From NCBI GenBank assembly GCA_023700925.1, contig JAMPXZ010000006.1, forward strand, positions 1-36,717: a DNA stretch of 36,717 nucleotides, in the 5' to 3' direction. Below are positions 17,789 to 27,365 of this stretch, piece after piece. Position numbers and translations under genes: made by a program. Below the pieces are notes generated by a model. The model saw only the letters and a list, made by a program, of their open reading frames with translations, was not told the DNA's origin and made no database searches. How positions within the stretch are numbered: position 1 is the first letter of the stretch; each line of letters begins with the position of its first letter. Source of the stretch: Oligoflexia bacterium (GTDB lineage Bacteria; Bdellovibrionota; UBA1018).

Positions 17789-18687
17789 GAGACGGCCCTC
17801 GCGGGCGCCGGGTATGGCGACTCACCAAGCTGGCTCTCGGATTTCCATTCACCCTGGGCGAGAGCGACGTTCAGGAGCAGGGACGCGAACTCGCGCTCAC
17901 GCTCCTCGGTGGCGGCCAGAACCGCCTCATAGTCTTGTCCGATACGCTCCATGCGAGCCTCGGGAAAAGCCGGATGGAGCGGCAGTCCGGACGCGCCCTC
18001 CTCGCAAAGCGCGCGAAGGGATCCGACCGCGCTTCCATAACGCTCCTGCCCCACGAGGGGCTCGAGCTGCCGCCAGAACCCGCGCAGGTACGCGGGCCAG
18101 AGCGCGAGCGCGCGATAGAGATCCGGCAGGCGTTTCAGCTCCTGGCTTCGCCGAAGCTCTCGAAAGAGACGCCGCAGCTCCCGGTCCGCGACTTTTTCCT
18201 CCTGAAGCTCAAGAGGCGGCATGGTCGACGGAATGCCGCGCCGGATGCCCGGCGGCGGCGGCACGGGCAATAATGCCGGTTGCCCCGGCAGCGGCTCCTC
18301 GGGCTTCGCGAGCAACGCCCGCCGGGCGAGCGTCACGACCAGGAGCAGCTTGGGCAGCGCATATTGATGCAGATCCAGGGTTGCGCGCAGGCGGAACAGC
18401 TCGCCCTCGCCCAGCCGCGCTTCTTGTGCGGCACTGAGGTGCGCGATCACTCCGGCCTGTCTGGCGCTCTCCCTGCGGAGCGCGTCGGCGGCATCCTCGA
18501 AGTGCCGCGTCTCGAGGAGGGGACGCAGCTCCTCCCAAAGCTCCGGCAAAAAGCTTCCGAAACCGGCCCAGCTCCGAAAGCACTCGAAGACGCCGTTGAT
18601 CCGAAGCACCTGCCGGATCTCATGGTAGACGCGGCGGATCTCGCCGTCCGCCTCGCGCTCTTCCACCTGCCTTAACCCGAATATCAT
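17785..18687 (-). CDS. DehI (group I haloacid dehalogenase)-family protein
   Basis: Two tandem related halves, EIRRVYHEIRQVLRINGVFECFRSWAGFGSFLPELWEELRPLL and ELRRLFRELRRSQELKRLPDLYRALALWPAYLRGFWRQLEPLV; ATGA overlap with the downstream gene. Confidence 0.7.
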   Translation of the reverse strand: MIFGLRQVEEREADGEIRRVYHEIRQVLRINGVFECFRSWAGFGSFLPELWEELRPLLETRHFEDAADALRRESARQAGVIAHLSAAQEARLGEGELFRLRATLDLHQYALPKLLLVVTLARRALLAKPEEPLPGQPALLPVPPPPGIRRGIPSTMPPLELQEEKVADRELRRLFRELRRSQELKRLPDLYRALALWPAYLRGFWRQLEPLVGQERYGSAVGSLRALCEEGASGLPLHPAFPEARMERIGQDYEAVLAATEEREREFASLLLNVALAQGEWKSESQLGESPYPAPARAVS

Positions 18688-18788
18688 GAGGTTCCACAGC
18701 AACGTGCAACCCACGGACCCGTCTCGCGGCGCAGGCGGGCGGCAACCCCTTTACTTTCGCTGAGGTGCGAGGCAGACTCGCGGATGAC

Positions 18789-19694
18789 ATGCTCTTGACG
18801 CCGTCGGCATTTTCGCAGCTTCCGGGACCTGTCCTGATCTTCGGGGCCACAGGTCAGCTCGGCTCAGCGCTCACCCGAATCCTGGGCGAAAAGGCGATCG
18901 GGCTGACTCGCGATAACGCGGACCTCTCGGCTCCGGAGAGTCTTGCCACGGTCCTCGACCAGCACTCTCCCCGGCTCGTCATCAATGCGGCGGCGCACAC
19001 GCTCGTCGATCAGGCTGAAAAGGAAGAAGGCCTCGCGTATCGCCTGAATGCCGAGGCGCCAGGGGCCATTGCGCGCTGGTGCGCCCGGGCGAACGTACCG
19101 TTCGTTCACTACTCCACGGACTATGTTTTTTCGGGCCAGGGCGTAACCCGCTGGAAGGAAGACGACGCCACCGGACCGCTCAACGCCTACGGTCGGAGCA
19201 AGCTCGCCGGTGAAAGGCTCGTCGCCGAGGCCGGCGGCCGCTGGCTGATCTTCCGGGTGTCATGGGTCTATGCCGAAACCGGAAAAAACTTCTTCACCAC
19301 GATGCTGCGCCTCGGGAAAGACCGGGAAACCCTCTCAGTCGTCACCGACCAGTACGGTGCGCCGTCTTACGCGCCCGATCTCGCCGAGCTTTCGCTTCTT
19401 GCGCTGACGCGGGCGCTGGAGCAGGAGCCCTTTCCCGGCGGCGTGTACCACCTCTGCCCCACGGGCGAGACGACCTGGCACGGGTTCACGAGCCGAATCC
19501 TCGACCGCGCGCGCGAAAAAGGCCTGCCGATCAAGACTACGCGCGTCCTGCCCATCACCGCCTCGGAGTATCCGACTCCGGCGCGCCGGCCCGCCAACTC
19601 GCGCCTGGACACTTCCAAAATTCAAAAGCTCCTCAAGACGCCGCTCCCCAGCTGGGAAAGCGGCCTGGAGCGCTGCCTGGAGGCTCTTCAATGA
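18789..19694 (+). CDS. rfbD: dTDP-4-dehydrorhamnose reductase
   Basis: ILIFGATGQLG-type Rossmann motif (VLIFGATGQLGSAL), INAAAHTLVDQAE, YSTDYVFSG, AYGRSKLAGE. Confidence 0.93.
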   Translation: MLLTPSAFSQLPGPVLIFGATGQLGSALTRILGEKAIGLTRDNADLSAPESLATVLDQHSPRLVINAAAHTLVDQAEKEEGLAYRLNAEAPGAIARWCARANVPFVHYSTDYVFSGQGVTRWKEDDATGPLNAYGRSKLAGERLVAEAGGRWLIFRVSWVYAETGKNFFTTMLRLGKDRETLSVVTDQYGAPSYAPDLAELSLLALTRALEQEPFPGGVYHLCPTGETTWHGFTSRILDRAREKGLPIKTTRVLPITASEYPTPARRPANSRLDTSKIQKLLKTPLPSWESGLERCLEALQ

Positions 19695-20248
19695 AAGTCA
19701 CTTCGCTGGGACTCCCCGGACTCCTGCTCGTCGAAACGCGCGTCTTCGGTGACAAACGCGGCTTTTTCATGGAACGTTTCAATCAGGAGGAGTTTTCACG
19801 ACTCGGCCTGCCCGATACGTTCGTGCAGGACAATCATTCGCGCTCCGCGCCGGGCATCGTGCGCGGCTTGCACTTTCAGACCGATCCCGCGCAAGGCAAG
19901 CTCGTGGGCGTGGTTCGCGGCGCCATCTGGGACGTCGCGGTGGACCTGCGCGAGGACTCACCCACCTTCGGACAGCACGCGACGATGGAGCTGACCGGCG
20001 AGAGCGGCCGTTTCTTCTGGATTCCCGCCGGTTTCGCGCACGGCTTCTGCGTGCTCGGGGATGAGCCCGCGGACCTGCTCTACAAGACGACGGCGCTGTA
20101 CAACCCGAAGACCGAAGGCGGAATCCACTGGGCGGACCCCGAGCTCGGTATCCCCTGGCCGCTGCGCTCGCCGGTTCTGTCGGCGCGCGACGAAGGGCTT
20201 CAGAGCTTCGCCGAGTACCGCAAGCGTCCGGCGGTTTGGAAAACCTGA
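19691..20248 (+). CDS. rfbC: dTDP-4-dehydrorhamnose 3,5-epimerase
   Basis: KRGFFMERFNQEEF, FVQDNHSRSAPGIVRGLHFQ, FWIPAGFAHGF; ATGA overlap with rfbD. Confidence 0.95.
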   Translation: MKVTSLGLPGLLLVETRVFGDKRGFFMERFNQEEFSRLGLPDTFVQDNHSRSAPGIVRGLHFQTDPAQGKLVGVVRGAIWDVAVDLREDSPTFGQHATMELTGESGRFFWIPAGFAHGFCVLGDEPADLLYKTTALYNPKTEGGIHWADPELGIPWPLRSPVLSARDEGLQSFAEYRKRPAVWKT

Positions 20249-20261
20249 ATCACGTCCCGGC

Positions 20262-20864
20262 TCAGGCCGCGACTTCGGACCAGCCGCGTTCAAAGCGGCT
20301 CTGCGCGAATTCCCAGTTCACGAGTCTCCAGAACGATTCAACGTACTTGGCGCGCGCGTTCCGATAATCGATGTAATACGCGTGCTCCCAAACGTCGCAC
20401 GTCAGCAGCGGCTGCTCGCCGTCGGTGAGAGGATTGCCCGCGTTGGAAGCGGGGCGCACGTGGATCTTGCCCTGCCGGTCCATCGACAGCCAAACCCATC
20501 CGGAGCCGAAGAGATTCACCGCGGCTTCGCTGAACCGATCGCGGAAGTCCTTGAAGGAGCCGAAGCTCTCATCAATGGCTTTCAAGAGGCGGCCTTCGGG
20601 CTCACGCCCGCCCTGGGGCGAAAGACAGTTCCAGTAGAACGCGTGATTCCAGGCCTGCGCGCCATTGTTGAAAATCTTGCCGCTCGAGCGCCGCACAATA
20701 TCGTCGAGACTCAGGTTCTCGAACTCGGTTCCCTGAACGGCTTTGTTCAGGTTGTCGACATAGGTCCGATGATGCTTGCCGTAATGGTATTCCAGCGTCT
20801 CCGCCGAGATCGCGGGCGCCAAAGCGTTCATGGCAAAGGGCAGGGTGGGAAGCGAATGAATCAT
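20262..20864 (-). CDS. sodB: superoxide dismutase, Fe-type features
   Basis: YHYGKHHRTYVDNLN, NNGAQAWNHAFYWNCLSP, TCDVWEHAYYIDYRN. Confidence 0.95.
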   Translation of the reverse strand: MIHSLPTLPFAMNALAPAISAETLEYHYGKHHRTYVDNLNKAVQGTEFENLSLDDIVRRSSGKIFNNGAQAWNHAFYWNCLSPQGGREPEGRLLKAIDESFGSFKDFRDRFSEAAVNLFGSGWVWLSMDRQGKIHVRPASNAGNPLTDGEQPLLTCDVWEHAYYIDYRNARAKYVESFWRLVNWEFAQSRFERGWSEVAA

Positions 20865-20935
20865 GTGAATCTCCTTGGTCGTCCGTGGCCTTGCGACTTC
20901 CGTTCCTTGGCCCGGACCGTGCAGCCACCCGGACG

Positions 20936-23896
20936 ATGATGTGGCGGTCCGCTTGGGTGAAGCTGTGCATGCTCCTGTCGGTTCTCTTCGTGCTCGGCAG
21001 CGGCAAGCCGGCCGCGGCGCAGCCTTTTGGCATCGCCGCGCTGCTGAACCCTGAAGGCAGCCGGCTATTTCCTCAACTGATACTCTACCCCCGCCATCCC
21101 GGCAAGCCGGATCCCCGCTGGCGCAGCTTCGACTGGCGCTTCACCGATAACATGGCGGATCACTCGCGGTACCGGCTCTACTTCTATGAGGAGGAGGACT
21201 GGAGCGCGCGCTTCGCGATGCCCCGTATCCGCCAGCAGGTCGAGAACCTGTCGAGAACTTTCGAATATTCCCCTTCAAAACAATTCTCCTACCTCCTCTT
21301 CACCTCTCAACGGGAGTTCGGACAGGCCAACATCTTCTTCGTGAGCGAGGGCGTCCAGGGCATCACCAGCACCGAAGAGGCCACGATGGCGATCCCCTAC
21401 TGGGGCGATACACAGACGTTCGATCACATCAGCCATCATGAGATGGCCCACCAGTTCCAGGTTCAGCGCATCAAGGATGCGGGCGGGCCTTACGCCTCGG
21501 CCCGGATGCAGATGATTCCGCTCTGGTTCATCGAAGGGATGGCCGAGTACTACAGCCTCAAAGGCCTCGATCCCGAGTCGCGGGTGTATCTCCGCGACCT
21601 CCTCCTCCATCCGAAAAAGGACCGCGGTCACGTCCTTCCCAAGCTTTTTCAGGAAGGGGCGATGGGTTTCGTCAACACCTACAAGGTCGGCCAGGCGAAA
21701 ATCGACTACCTGGAAAAGACGTTTGGCCCCAAAACCGTCCAACGCATCCTGGTCGTCGCGGCCCAGAATCTGGTGCCGGGAGAAGACTCCTTCCCCGCGC
21801 TCGTCTCCAAAGAGGTCGGCAAGAGCCCCGAAGAGCTCGAAAAGGGCTGGACCGATTACACCGAGGGCTTCCGCAAGGAGGCTAACGCGCTTCCGCACGG
21901 GCTCGATGCCTACGAAAAAGTGAAAGAGGCCGGCGATACCCTCGACCTCTTCGATGCCTCCCCGGACGGAACGCTACTGGCGATCCGCGAGGTGGATCCG
22001 CTTTCGGGCACGACCTCGATTCAGGTCGTGGATCTGACCAAAAAGGGCTTCGATAAAACCGAGGCCGCCCACGACAACCAGCCGGGACTCCTGAGCCTCA
22101 ACTTCATGCAGTGGCCGAGCGTCGCGATCTCCAACCACTGGATCGCGTACGTGGCGGATACCTCCTTCGGCCCCGAGCTCGAGCTGCGCGGGATCGAGCG
22201 CGATGGGGATGGCGACCTCGAGCTTGGATCCCCGATCCGCATCGAGCTCCACGACTTCAAGCTCCTGGAGGCGAATGCCGTCGCGCTCAGTCCGGACGAG
22301 AAGAACATCGCTATCATCGGCCTGACCCAGAAAGGCTGGGGCAACGTCTACGTGATCGACAATTTTCCGGGCTCCTTCCCCGGAAAGAGACACTTCAAGC
22401 TGCGCGCGCTGACGGAGGGCTATTACAGCTGGCGCGGCCTCTCGTGGGGACCGGACGGAATTTTCAGCGCCTCCGATCGCACGGCCAACGGCAAATACGC
22501 GATCATGCGGCTCGATCCGCGAACCGGGAGCGCGGAGCGGGTGTCGACTTCCGCGGAAAACCTGCTTGCGCCCGCCTCCTCGTCGCGAGGCCTGGTGTTC
22601 CAGGGCTGGGATTCGGGAAGTCCGCAGGCCCACCTCCTTACCCGCGACGCCAAGGGCGGCTCCAGGCTCCGGCGGATCACCGGCGCGCGAACCGGTCTCT
22701 ACCAGCCGCGCTACGTGGGCGAGACGCTTCATGCACTCGTCTTCGAGAGCGGCCGTTATCAGCTCTATCGCGTTCCGGACAAGGCGTTCCTCGACGAGCG
22801 CACCGGCCCCGAGCCCGCGACCGGCCTGCCCTGGACGGCGAAGCTCGAGCCCCTTCAGACGGACGCGCTGATGCGGTATCGCCCCTTCCGCGGAAAATCG
22901 GGAATCCGCATCGACAACCTCGCCGGCTTCCTCACCACCGGAAGTTACGGCGGACTCGCCGGCAGCGTGAGCGACCTGATGCGCAACTACAGCATCTCGG
23001 CCGAGCTCGCGGTCCTGGGCGGCCTGGATCGCACCAGCGCCTCGGCGTTCATCTCCAGCCAGAAGGGCCGGGCCACGTGGACGACCGGCGCCTATCACAC
23101 CATCCAGCCGCGCCTGGACAACCTCTTTGACATGAACGGCTCCTATCGCACGTACCTGCATCGCGAGTACGGCATTCTCGGCGCGTACCAGTACCCCATC
23201 GGGTCCTTCTCCTACTTCGATCTTGAGCTGCGGCTCTCCGGCGTGAACCGAAGCGACTTCAGCGATCCCCGGCTGGTCGCGGCCTGGGAGGCGCGCAACC
23301 CGGGCACCGAATTTCTCGTCGCTCCGATGTTCCGTTACGGTTACGATCGCGTCCTTTACGAGGCCTACACCGGGCCCCTTCGCGGCTTCGGCTTCCTCAC
23401 CGAATTCGACACGAGCATCTACCCGAAGCGCAATGCCGTCTCCGAGCGCTTCCGCGCCGACATCGCCCAGTACTGGCAGCTCGCCGGCCGTACGGTTCTG
23501 GCGGTGCAGGCGATGGGGGCCGCCACCTTCGGCGAGCGCTACAAGAGCTCGTTCCTCGTTTCCAGCGACGACATCATGCGGGCCTACTCCTTTGACGACG
23601 ACCGGCTCTACGGCAACTACCTGCTGGCGACCAAGGCGGAGCTGCGCTTTCCGATCGGGAGCCTGTTCAACTTCCCGCCGCTTCGCGGACTGGCGGCCTA
23701 TGATCTGGGCAGCATCTTCACCAAAGGTCACCAGGTGGGCTCGCGGATCGCCTCCTCGTACACGGGCGGGCTCAGCTTCAACCTCCCGCCGATCTCCCTG
23801 AACCTCATGATCTCTCATCCGCTGCGGACGGCTCCGAGCATCTTCCGCTCCGAAGCCAACGTCTTTCACTTCACCCTGCGGTACCTGTACATCTGA
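20936..23896 (+). CDS. large exported HExxH peptidase (peptidase-MA-like) with beta-propeller region and C-terminal outer-membrane barrel
   Basis: Signal peptide; HHEMAHQFQVQRI...WFIEGMAEYYS; TolB/WD-like repeats; C-terminal surface-antigen-like strands ending NVFHFTLRYLYI. Confidence 0.8.
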   Translation: MMWRSAWVKLCMLLSVLFVLGSGKPAAAQPFGIAALLNPEGSRLFPQLILYPRHPGKPDPRWRSFDWRFTDNMADHSRYRLYFYEEEDWSARFAMPRIRQQVENLSRTFEYSPSKQFSYLLFTSQREFGQANIFFVSEGVQGITSTEEATMAIPYWGDTQTFDHISHHEMAHQFQVQRIKDAGGPYASARMQMIPLWFIEGMAEYYSLKGLDPESRVYLRDLLLHPKKDRGHVLPKLFQEGAMGFVNTYKVGQAKIDYLEKTFGPKTVQRILVVAAQNLVPGEDSFPALVSKEVGKSPEELEKGWTDYTEGFRKEANALPHGLDAYEKVKEAGDTLDLFDASPDGTLLAIREVDPLSGTTSIQVVDLTKKGFDKTEAAHDNQPGLLSLNFMQWPSVAISNHWIAYVADTSFGPELELRGIERDGDGDLELGSPIRIELHDFKLLEANAVALSPDEKNIAIIGLTQKGWGNVYVIDNFPGSFPGKRHFKLRALTEGYYSWRGLSWGPDGIFSASDRTANGKYAIMRLDPRTGSAERVSTSAENLLAPASSSRGLVFQGWDSGSPQAHLLTRDAKGGSRLRRITGARTGLYQPRYVGETLHALVFESGRYQLYRVPDKAFLDERTGPEPATGLPWTAKLEPLQTDALMRYRPFRGKSGIRIDNLAGFLTTGSYGGLAGSVSDLMRNYSISAELAVLGGLDRTSASAFISSQKGRATWTTGAYHTIQPRLDNLFDMNGSYRTYLHREYGILGAYQYPIGSFSYFDLELRLSGVNRSDFSDPRLVAAWEARNPGTEFLVAPMFRYGYDRVLYEAYTGPLRGFGFLTEFDTSIYPKRNAVSERFRADIAQYWQLAGRTVLAVQAMGAATFGERYKSSFLVSSDDIMRAYSFDDDRLYGNYLLATKAELRFPIGSLFNFPPLRGLAAYDLGSIFTKGHQVGSRIASSYTGGLSFNLPPISLNLMISHPLRTAPSIFRSEANVFHFTLRYLYI

Positions 23897-23908
23897 CGCC
23901 TCGGCCCC

Positions 23909-23924
23909 TGGCACCTGCGTTGCA
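23909..23924 (+). promoter_or_regulatory. putative sigma54 (-24/-12) promoter
   Basis: TGGCAC-CTGCG-TTGCA, preceded by CC; 25 bp before the ATG at 23950. Confidence 0.6.
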
Positions 23925-23949
23925 GCACGTTACTGTCGGAGGCCTTTGG

Positions 23950-24240
23950 ATGCGTTTATCTAGATTCAATTTAAAAATCGGACTATCGTTCGGTCTGGCC
24001 CTGGCGAGCGTGCCGCTTGGCCACGCGACCGGGAACAGGGATGATCAGCTTGCCCGCGAGCTTTCGAAGACGGACGGGTGGCAGGCTGGAGAGGTCGTCT
24101 ATCCGGCCGGGTCGCGCGTACAGCGCACGAAGAAGACCGACGAGAAGCAACTTGCCGGCGAAGCCGCGCGGCAGGAGACCGGCTGGATCCGCAACTATTG
24201 CAGCGAGCTCAATAAAACCGACGGCTGGTCCCCGACCTAA
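23950..24240 (+). CDS. small exported protein with ELxKTDGW motifs
   Basis: Signal peptide; ARELSKTDGWQAGE, QETGWIRNY, SELNKTDGWSPT; GGAGG upstream. Confidence 0.7.
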   Translation: MRLSRFNLKIGLSFGLALASVPLGHATGNRDDQLARELSKTDGWQAGEVVYPAGSRVQRTKKTDEKQLAGEAARQETGWIRNYCSELNKTDGWSPT

Positions 24241-24917
24241 ATCCCGAGGTCCATGCGCAGGCCCGCGTGAAGGCCGAAGCCCGCGACACTCGAGCCTTCG
24301 ATTGCGCCGGCCGTAACGATCATTCCGACATCGAGCTGCGGGGAAAACGAAGCGACCCGGAAACCGCGAACAAGACCCAACGAGCCCTCTATCGGCAGAC
24401 CGACTGAGCTCCGGCCCTTCTCAAGCGACGAACGCGGCGTCAACGCCAGCGTCGGAAGGAGAGCAGCGCCCGCGTAGGGACGAATGCCGGCATACGAAAC
24501 CACGGCGCGATACTCCACCCCGACCCTGACCGGCAGCAGATAGATCGACTGCTCGAAGATCCGTTCCTGATTGCCGATCACGACGGCGGCTTCCCGAGCC
24601 ATCCGATGCATGCCAGCGCCGAGCTTCAGATCCAGCTCCCCCTTGGAGCCGCTCAGGAGGGAAGAAAGCCGCGAAAGCGACAGATACGGGAGACTTCCAG
24701 AACGGTAAGAAGGCATCCGCGTCACGACGCTCGCCGGCTGCAGCCGGGCGGGACTCCAGCTCGAGGCCAGGATTTCCCAGACGGTGCTTTCGGACGGTTC
24801 GCGCGCCACGCCCTCATCGAGCTCGATGCGGCTCCTCGGGACTTCCAGCAACAAGGGGTTCGGGGCGGCTTGCGCCGGCAAAGCCAGCGCGAGCGCCAGG
24901 AGCGCGAGCCGTTTCAT
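24237..24917 (-). CDS. exported beta-barrel-like protein
   Basis: MKRLALLALALALPAQAAP signal; beta-rich; C-terminal LHAGLRMDLGI; ATGA overlap with the upstream gene. Confidence 0.6.
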   Translation of the reverse strand: MKRLALLALALALPAQAAPNPLLLEVPRSRIELDEGVAREPSESTVWEILASSWSPARLQPASVVTRMPSYRSGSLPYLSLSRLSSLLSGSKGELDLKLGAGMHRMAREAAVVIGNQERIFEQSIYLLPVRVGVEYRAVVSYAGIRPYAGAALLPTLALTPRSSLEKGRSSVGLPIEGSLGLVRGFRVASFSPQLDVGMIVTAGAIEGSSVAGFGLHAGLRMDLGI

Positions 24918-25876
24918 TGTGCGATCTCCACGGGACGGAAGTCGGCCACGAAGCCGCCGCGGCTCGAGGGGACGCCGCTCACGTATTTGCAGGTCCAACC
25001 CTTGACCGCATCGGAGAAGGTCTTTTCCACGCAGAAGAGATCGGCTCTCTCACTGCTTCCGGGAGACTTGCCTTGGCCCGCGCCGCTGATGCGATTGCGC
25101 CTGAGGTCCCACTCGGCCGTCGGGAAATCGGCGAAAACGCGTCCGAGGTTGCCATCCGAGAGCTGCGCCGCCATCGTGAGCTGCACGCGGCGTTTCGGGA
25201 TGAACTGGCTGACGAATTCCTGCTCGGGCGACGGAATGTTCATCCGCACGTTGAGGAAGACGCCACGCTTGGAGCCCTTCTCGAGTCCGTCGATCTCGCC
25301 ATAGTAGTAGTCGCTCACGAAGCCGGCGGGATCGGTCGGCAGGCCTTCTTCCTCGCTGCCTTTGCGCGCGTTCGGATCGGGGGCGTCGTTGCCTGCGTCG
25401 AAGCGGGTCAGCATGAACTCAAGGCCGTAATCATCGAAGTCATTCGCCGAGAGGTCGCCGCTGAAGGTGCCGTTACTGAAATTTCCGAACAGCCGCAGCT
25501 GAACCGGCTCATCGCCCAGCCGCTGCAGGGTGACCTGCCCCTCGTAATCGCCGGTGGTCTCGTCGTAGTCGATCTCGCGTGAGAACGACATCTCAGCGCG
25601 GGTCGCGCCCTCAAAGGTCAGACGCACATCAAGGTAAGGCTTGTCGCCCTTGCGTGGCTTGACCCGGGCCGTGAGGTGACCGAGCGCCGAGCCGTCGCGC
25701 TTGGAGATCGCCGTGCCCTGATAGCTTCCGCGGGCTCCGTCGTACTTGGCCAGATCCTGGTTCATCTTGTCGCGCTTGTAGTCTTCCAGGCTCTTGTCCT
25801 GGCAACCGGCAAGCACCACCGAAGCCACCATCACCGCCGCCACACCACTCGTGAGAAATCGAAAAAGTGTTTTCAT
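24914..25876 (-). CDS. lipoprotein of unknown function
   Basis: MKTLFRFLTSGVAAVMVASVVLAGCQDK, lipobox LAGC. Confidence 0.75.
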   Translation of the reverse strand: MKTLFRFLTSGVAAVMVASVVLAGCQDKSLEDYKRDKMNQDLAKYDGARGSYQGTAISKRDGSALGHLTARVKPRKGDKPYLDVRLTFEGATRAEMSFSREIDYDETTGDYEGQVTLQRLGDEPVQLRLFGNFSNGTFSGDLSANDFDDYGLEFMLTRFDAGNDAPDPNARKGSEEEGLPTDPAGFVSDYYYGEIDGLEKGSKRGVFLNVRMNIPSPEQEFVSQFIPKRRVQLTMAAQLSDGNLGRVFADFPTAEWDLRRNRISGAGQGKSPGSSERADLFCVEKTFSDAVKGWTCKYVSGVPSSRGGFVADFRPVEIAQ

Positions 25877-25970
25877 ATCAATGTGCTGTGTCATACACCC
25901 GACCATTCTCGTCGTCAATCCTGTGTTTTTTTGTCAACATTTTCATGACTTAGGGGTAAGAAATTTTCAT

Positions 25971-27308
25971 ATGAAATTTCAGCTGCTCCTTTCCGTCTAT
26001 CTCCTAGCGTCGCTGGTTTCGCAAGCGGGTCCCGCGCAGGCCGCCGCTCCCTCCGATTACACCATCGATACGGCCGTGACCCGGTCGCTGGCGCACTCAC
26101 CTCTCGTCCGCGCCGCGCGCGAAAGACTCGTTGAAGTCGAAGCGCAGGTTTCGCAGGCGTTCTCGTCCGCGCTGCCCTCGATGAACGCCCTCCTGAGCGG
26201 GAACTACCGCAAGGATCCCGCCAACAACGCCGCCGTGCTCTTCGGGGGCGAGCCCTACAACATGTACGACGCCCGCATCGCCTTCACCCAGCCCCTCTAT
26301 ACGGGTGGGGCGGTCTCGGCGGCCGTGAGGGCGGCGCGGATTGAAAAGCAACTCCGCGAAAACGAGCTCCGGATCGCCGAGCGCGACGTATCCGTGCAGA
26401 CGATCCAGGCTTTCTACGCGACGCTTTTCCAAAAAGAAAAAATCGAAAGGCTCCGCCGCGAAAAAGCGCGGCTCGAGGAATACCTGGCCACCGCCCAGCG
26501 GCGCCATCGCGAAGGCACGAGCCGACTTCTCGAGGTCCTCCAGATCAAGACCCAGGTGGCGCTGCTCGTGCCCAGCATCCTGCGTGCCGAGAACGACCTG
26601 CAGCTTCGGACCGCGGAGCTGGCTTATCTCGTGGGCGACGCCACCGCCGCGCGACTCGGCGTGAGCGGCTCCATCGAACCCGTCGACTGGACACGCCTGA
26701 CCGCGGTCGCGGGCGCGAAGCCGTCACGGATCGCCGAGCTGCGCCGGATCGAGCTCAACCAGGACAAGCTGGGACAGGTCCGCTCGGTGACCCTCGCCAA
26801 GCACTACCCGAGCCTGGGTCTTGAAGGAAACTGGGGGCGCAGCTCCTTCGTGAAGTCCGATCTGCTCGACGATTACTCGACGTCATGGAACATCGGCCTC
26901 CGCCTGACGATCCCGATCTTCAGCGGCCTGTCCTCGATCCATGAGCGCCGCTCGTTCGCTTCGCAGCTCTCGCAGCTCGATATCGAGGAGGTGCGGCTGC
27001 GCGAAAAGTTCTCCCTCGATCAGATCAAGGCGGAAAAAGAGGTCCAGCTCGCCCAAACGGTGTTCGAGACCAACCGCACCGCGCTGAATCTGGCGCGCGA
27101 GGCGCTGCGCGAGGCGACCAGCTCTCACCGGCTCGGTACCGCGACTTACGTACAGCTTTTTGATTCGCAACGGAACTTCACCGAGGCCGAGATCTCCTTC
27201 GAGCTCGCCAAGTACGACTACATCCTTGCCCAGTCCCGTTACTTCGTTTCCTCGGGCTGGGACCTCAAGGACCTGGTGACCGCGCTCTCGGCGGGCGGCA
27301 CGGACTGA
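25971..27308 (+). CDS. TolC-family outer-membrane efflux protein
   Basis: Signal peptide; TolC-like coiled coils; RIAFTQPLYTGGAVSAAV and IGLRLTIPIFSGLSS with characteristic spacing; SHRLGTATYVQLFDSQRNFTEAE. Confidence 0.92.
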   Translation: MKFQLLLSVYLLASLVSQAGPAQAAAPSDYTIDTAVTRSLAHSPLVRAARERLVEVEAQVSQAFSSALPSMNALLSGNYRKDPANNAAVLFGGEPYNMYDARIAFTQPLYTGGAVSAAVRAARIEKQLRENELRIAERDVSVQTIQAFYATLFQKEKIERLRREKARLEEYLATAQRRHREGTSRLLEVLQIKTQVALLVPSILRAENDLQLRTAELAYLVGDATAARLGVSGSIEPVDWTRLTAVAGAKPSRIAELRRIELNQDKLGQVRSVTLAKHYPSLGLEGNWGRSSFVKSDLLDDYSTSWNIGLRLTIPIFSGLSSIHERRSFASQLSQLDIEEVRLREKFSLDQIKAEKEVQLAQTVFETNRTALNLAREALREATSSHRLGTATYVQLFDSQRNFTEAEISFELAKYDYILAQSRYFVSSGWDLKDLVTALSAGGTD

Positions 27309-27365
27309 GCTTTTTTTCCCGCCGCGTCCGCTTGCTTTCATGAGCCTTGCAAGCTTGTCAGGTGA

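Noticed and set aside
16776-17852. 358-aa minus-strand ORF
   Set aside because: Alternative frame of the hydrolase/DehI genes; Arg/Pro/Gly-rich, no motif.
16931-18687. Confident two-step haloalkane-to-haloacid degradation pathway
   Set aside because: Halide-stabilising residues expected of haloalkane dehalogenases are not seen, so only the weaker pairing observation is kept.
21974-23914. 646-aa antisense ORF
   Set aside because: Lies opposite the peptidase gene, which has clear motifs; a codon-bias artefact of high GC.
25958-25983. Near-palindrome GAAATTTTCATATGAAATTTC at the tolC start
   Set aside because: Imperfect, AT-rich and overlapping the start codon; chance is a sufficient explanation without conservation.
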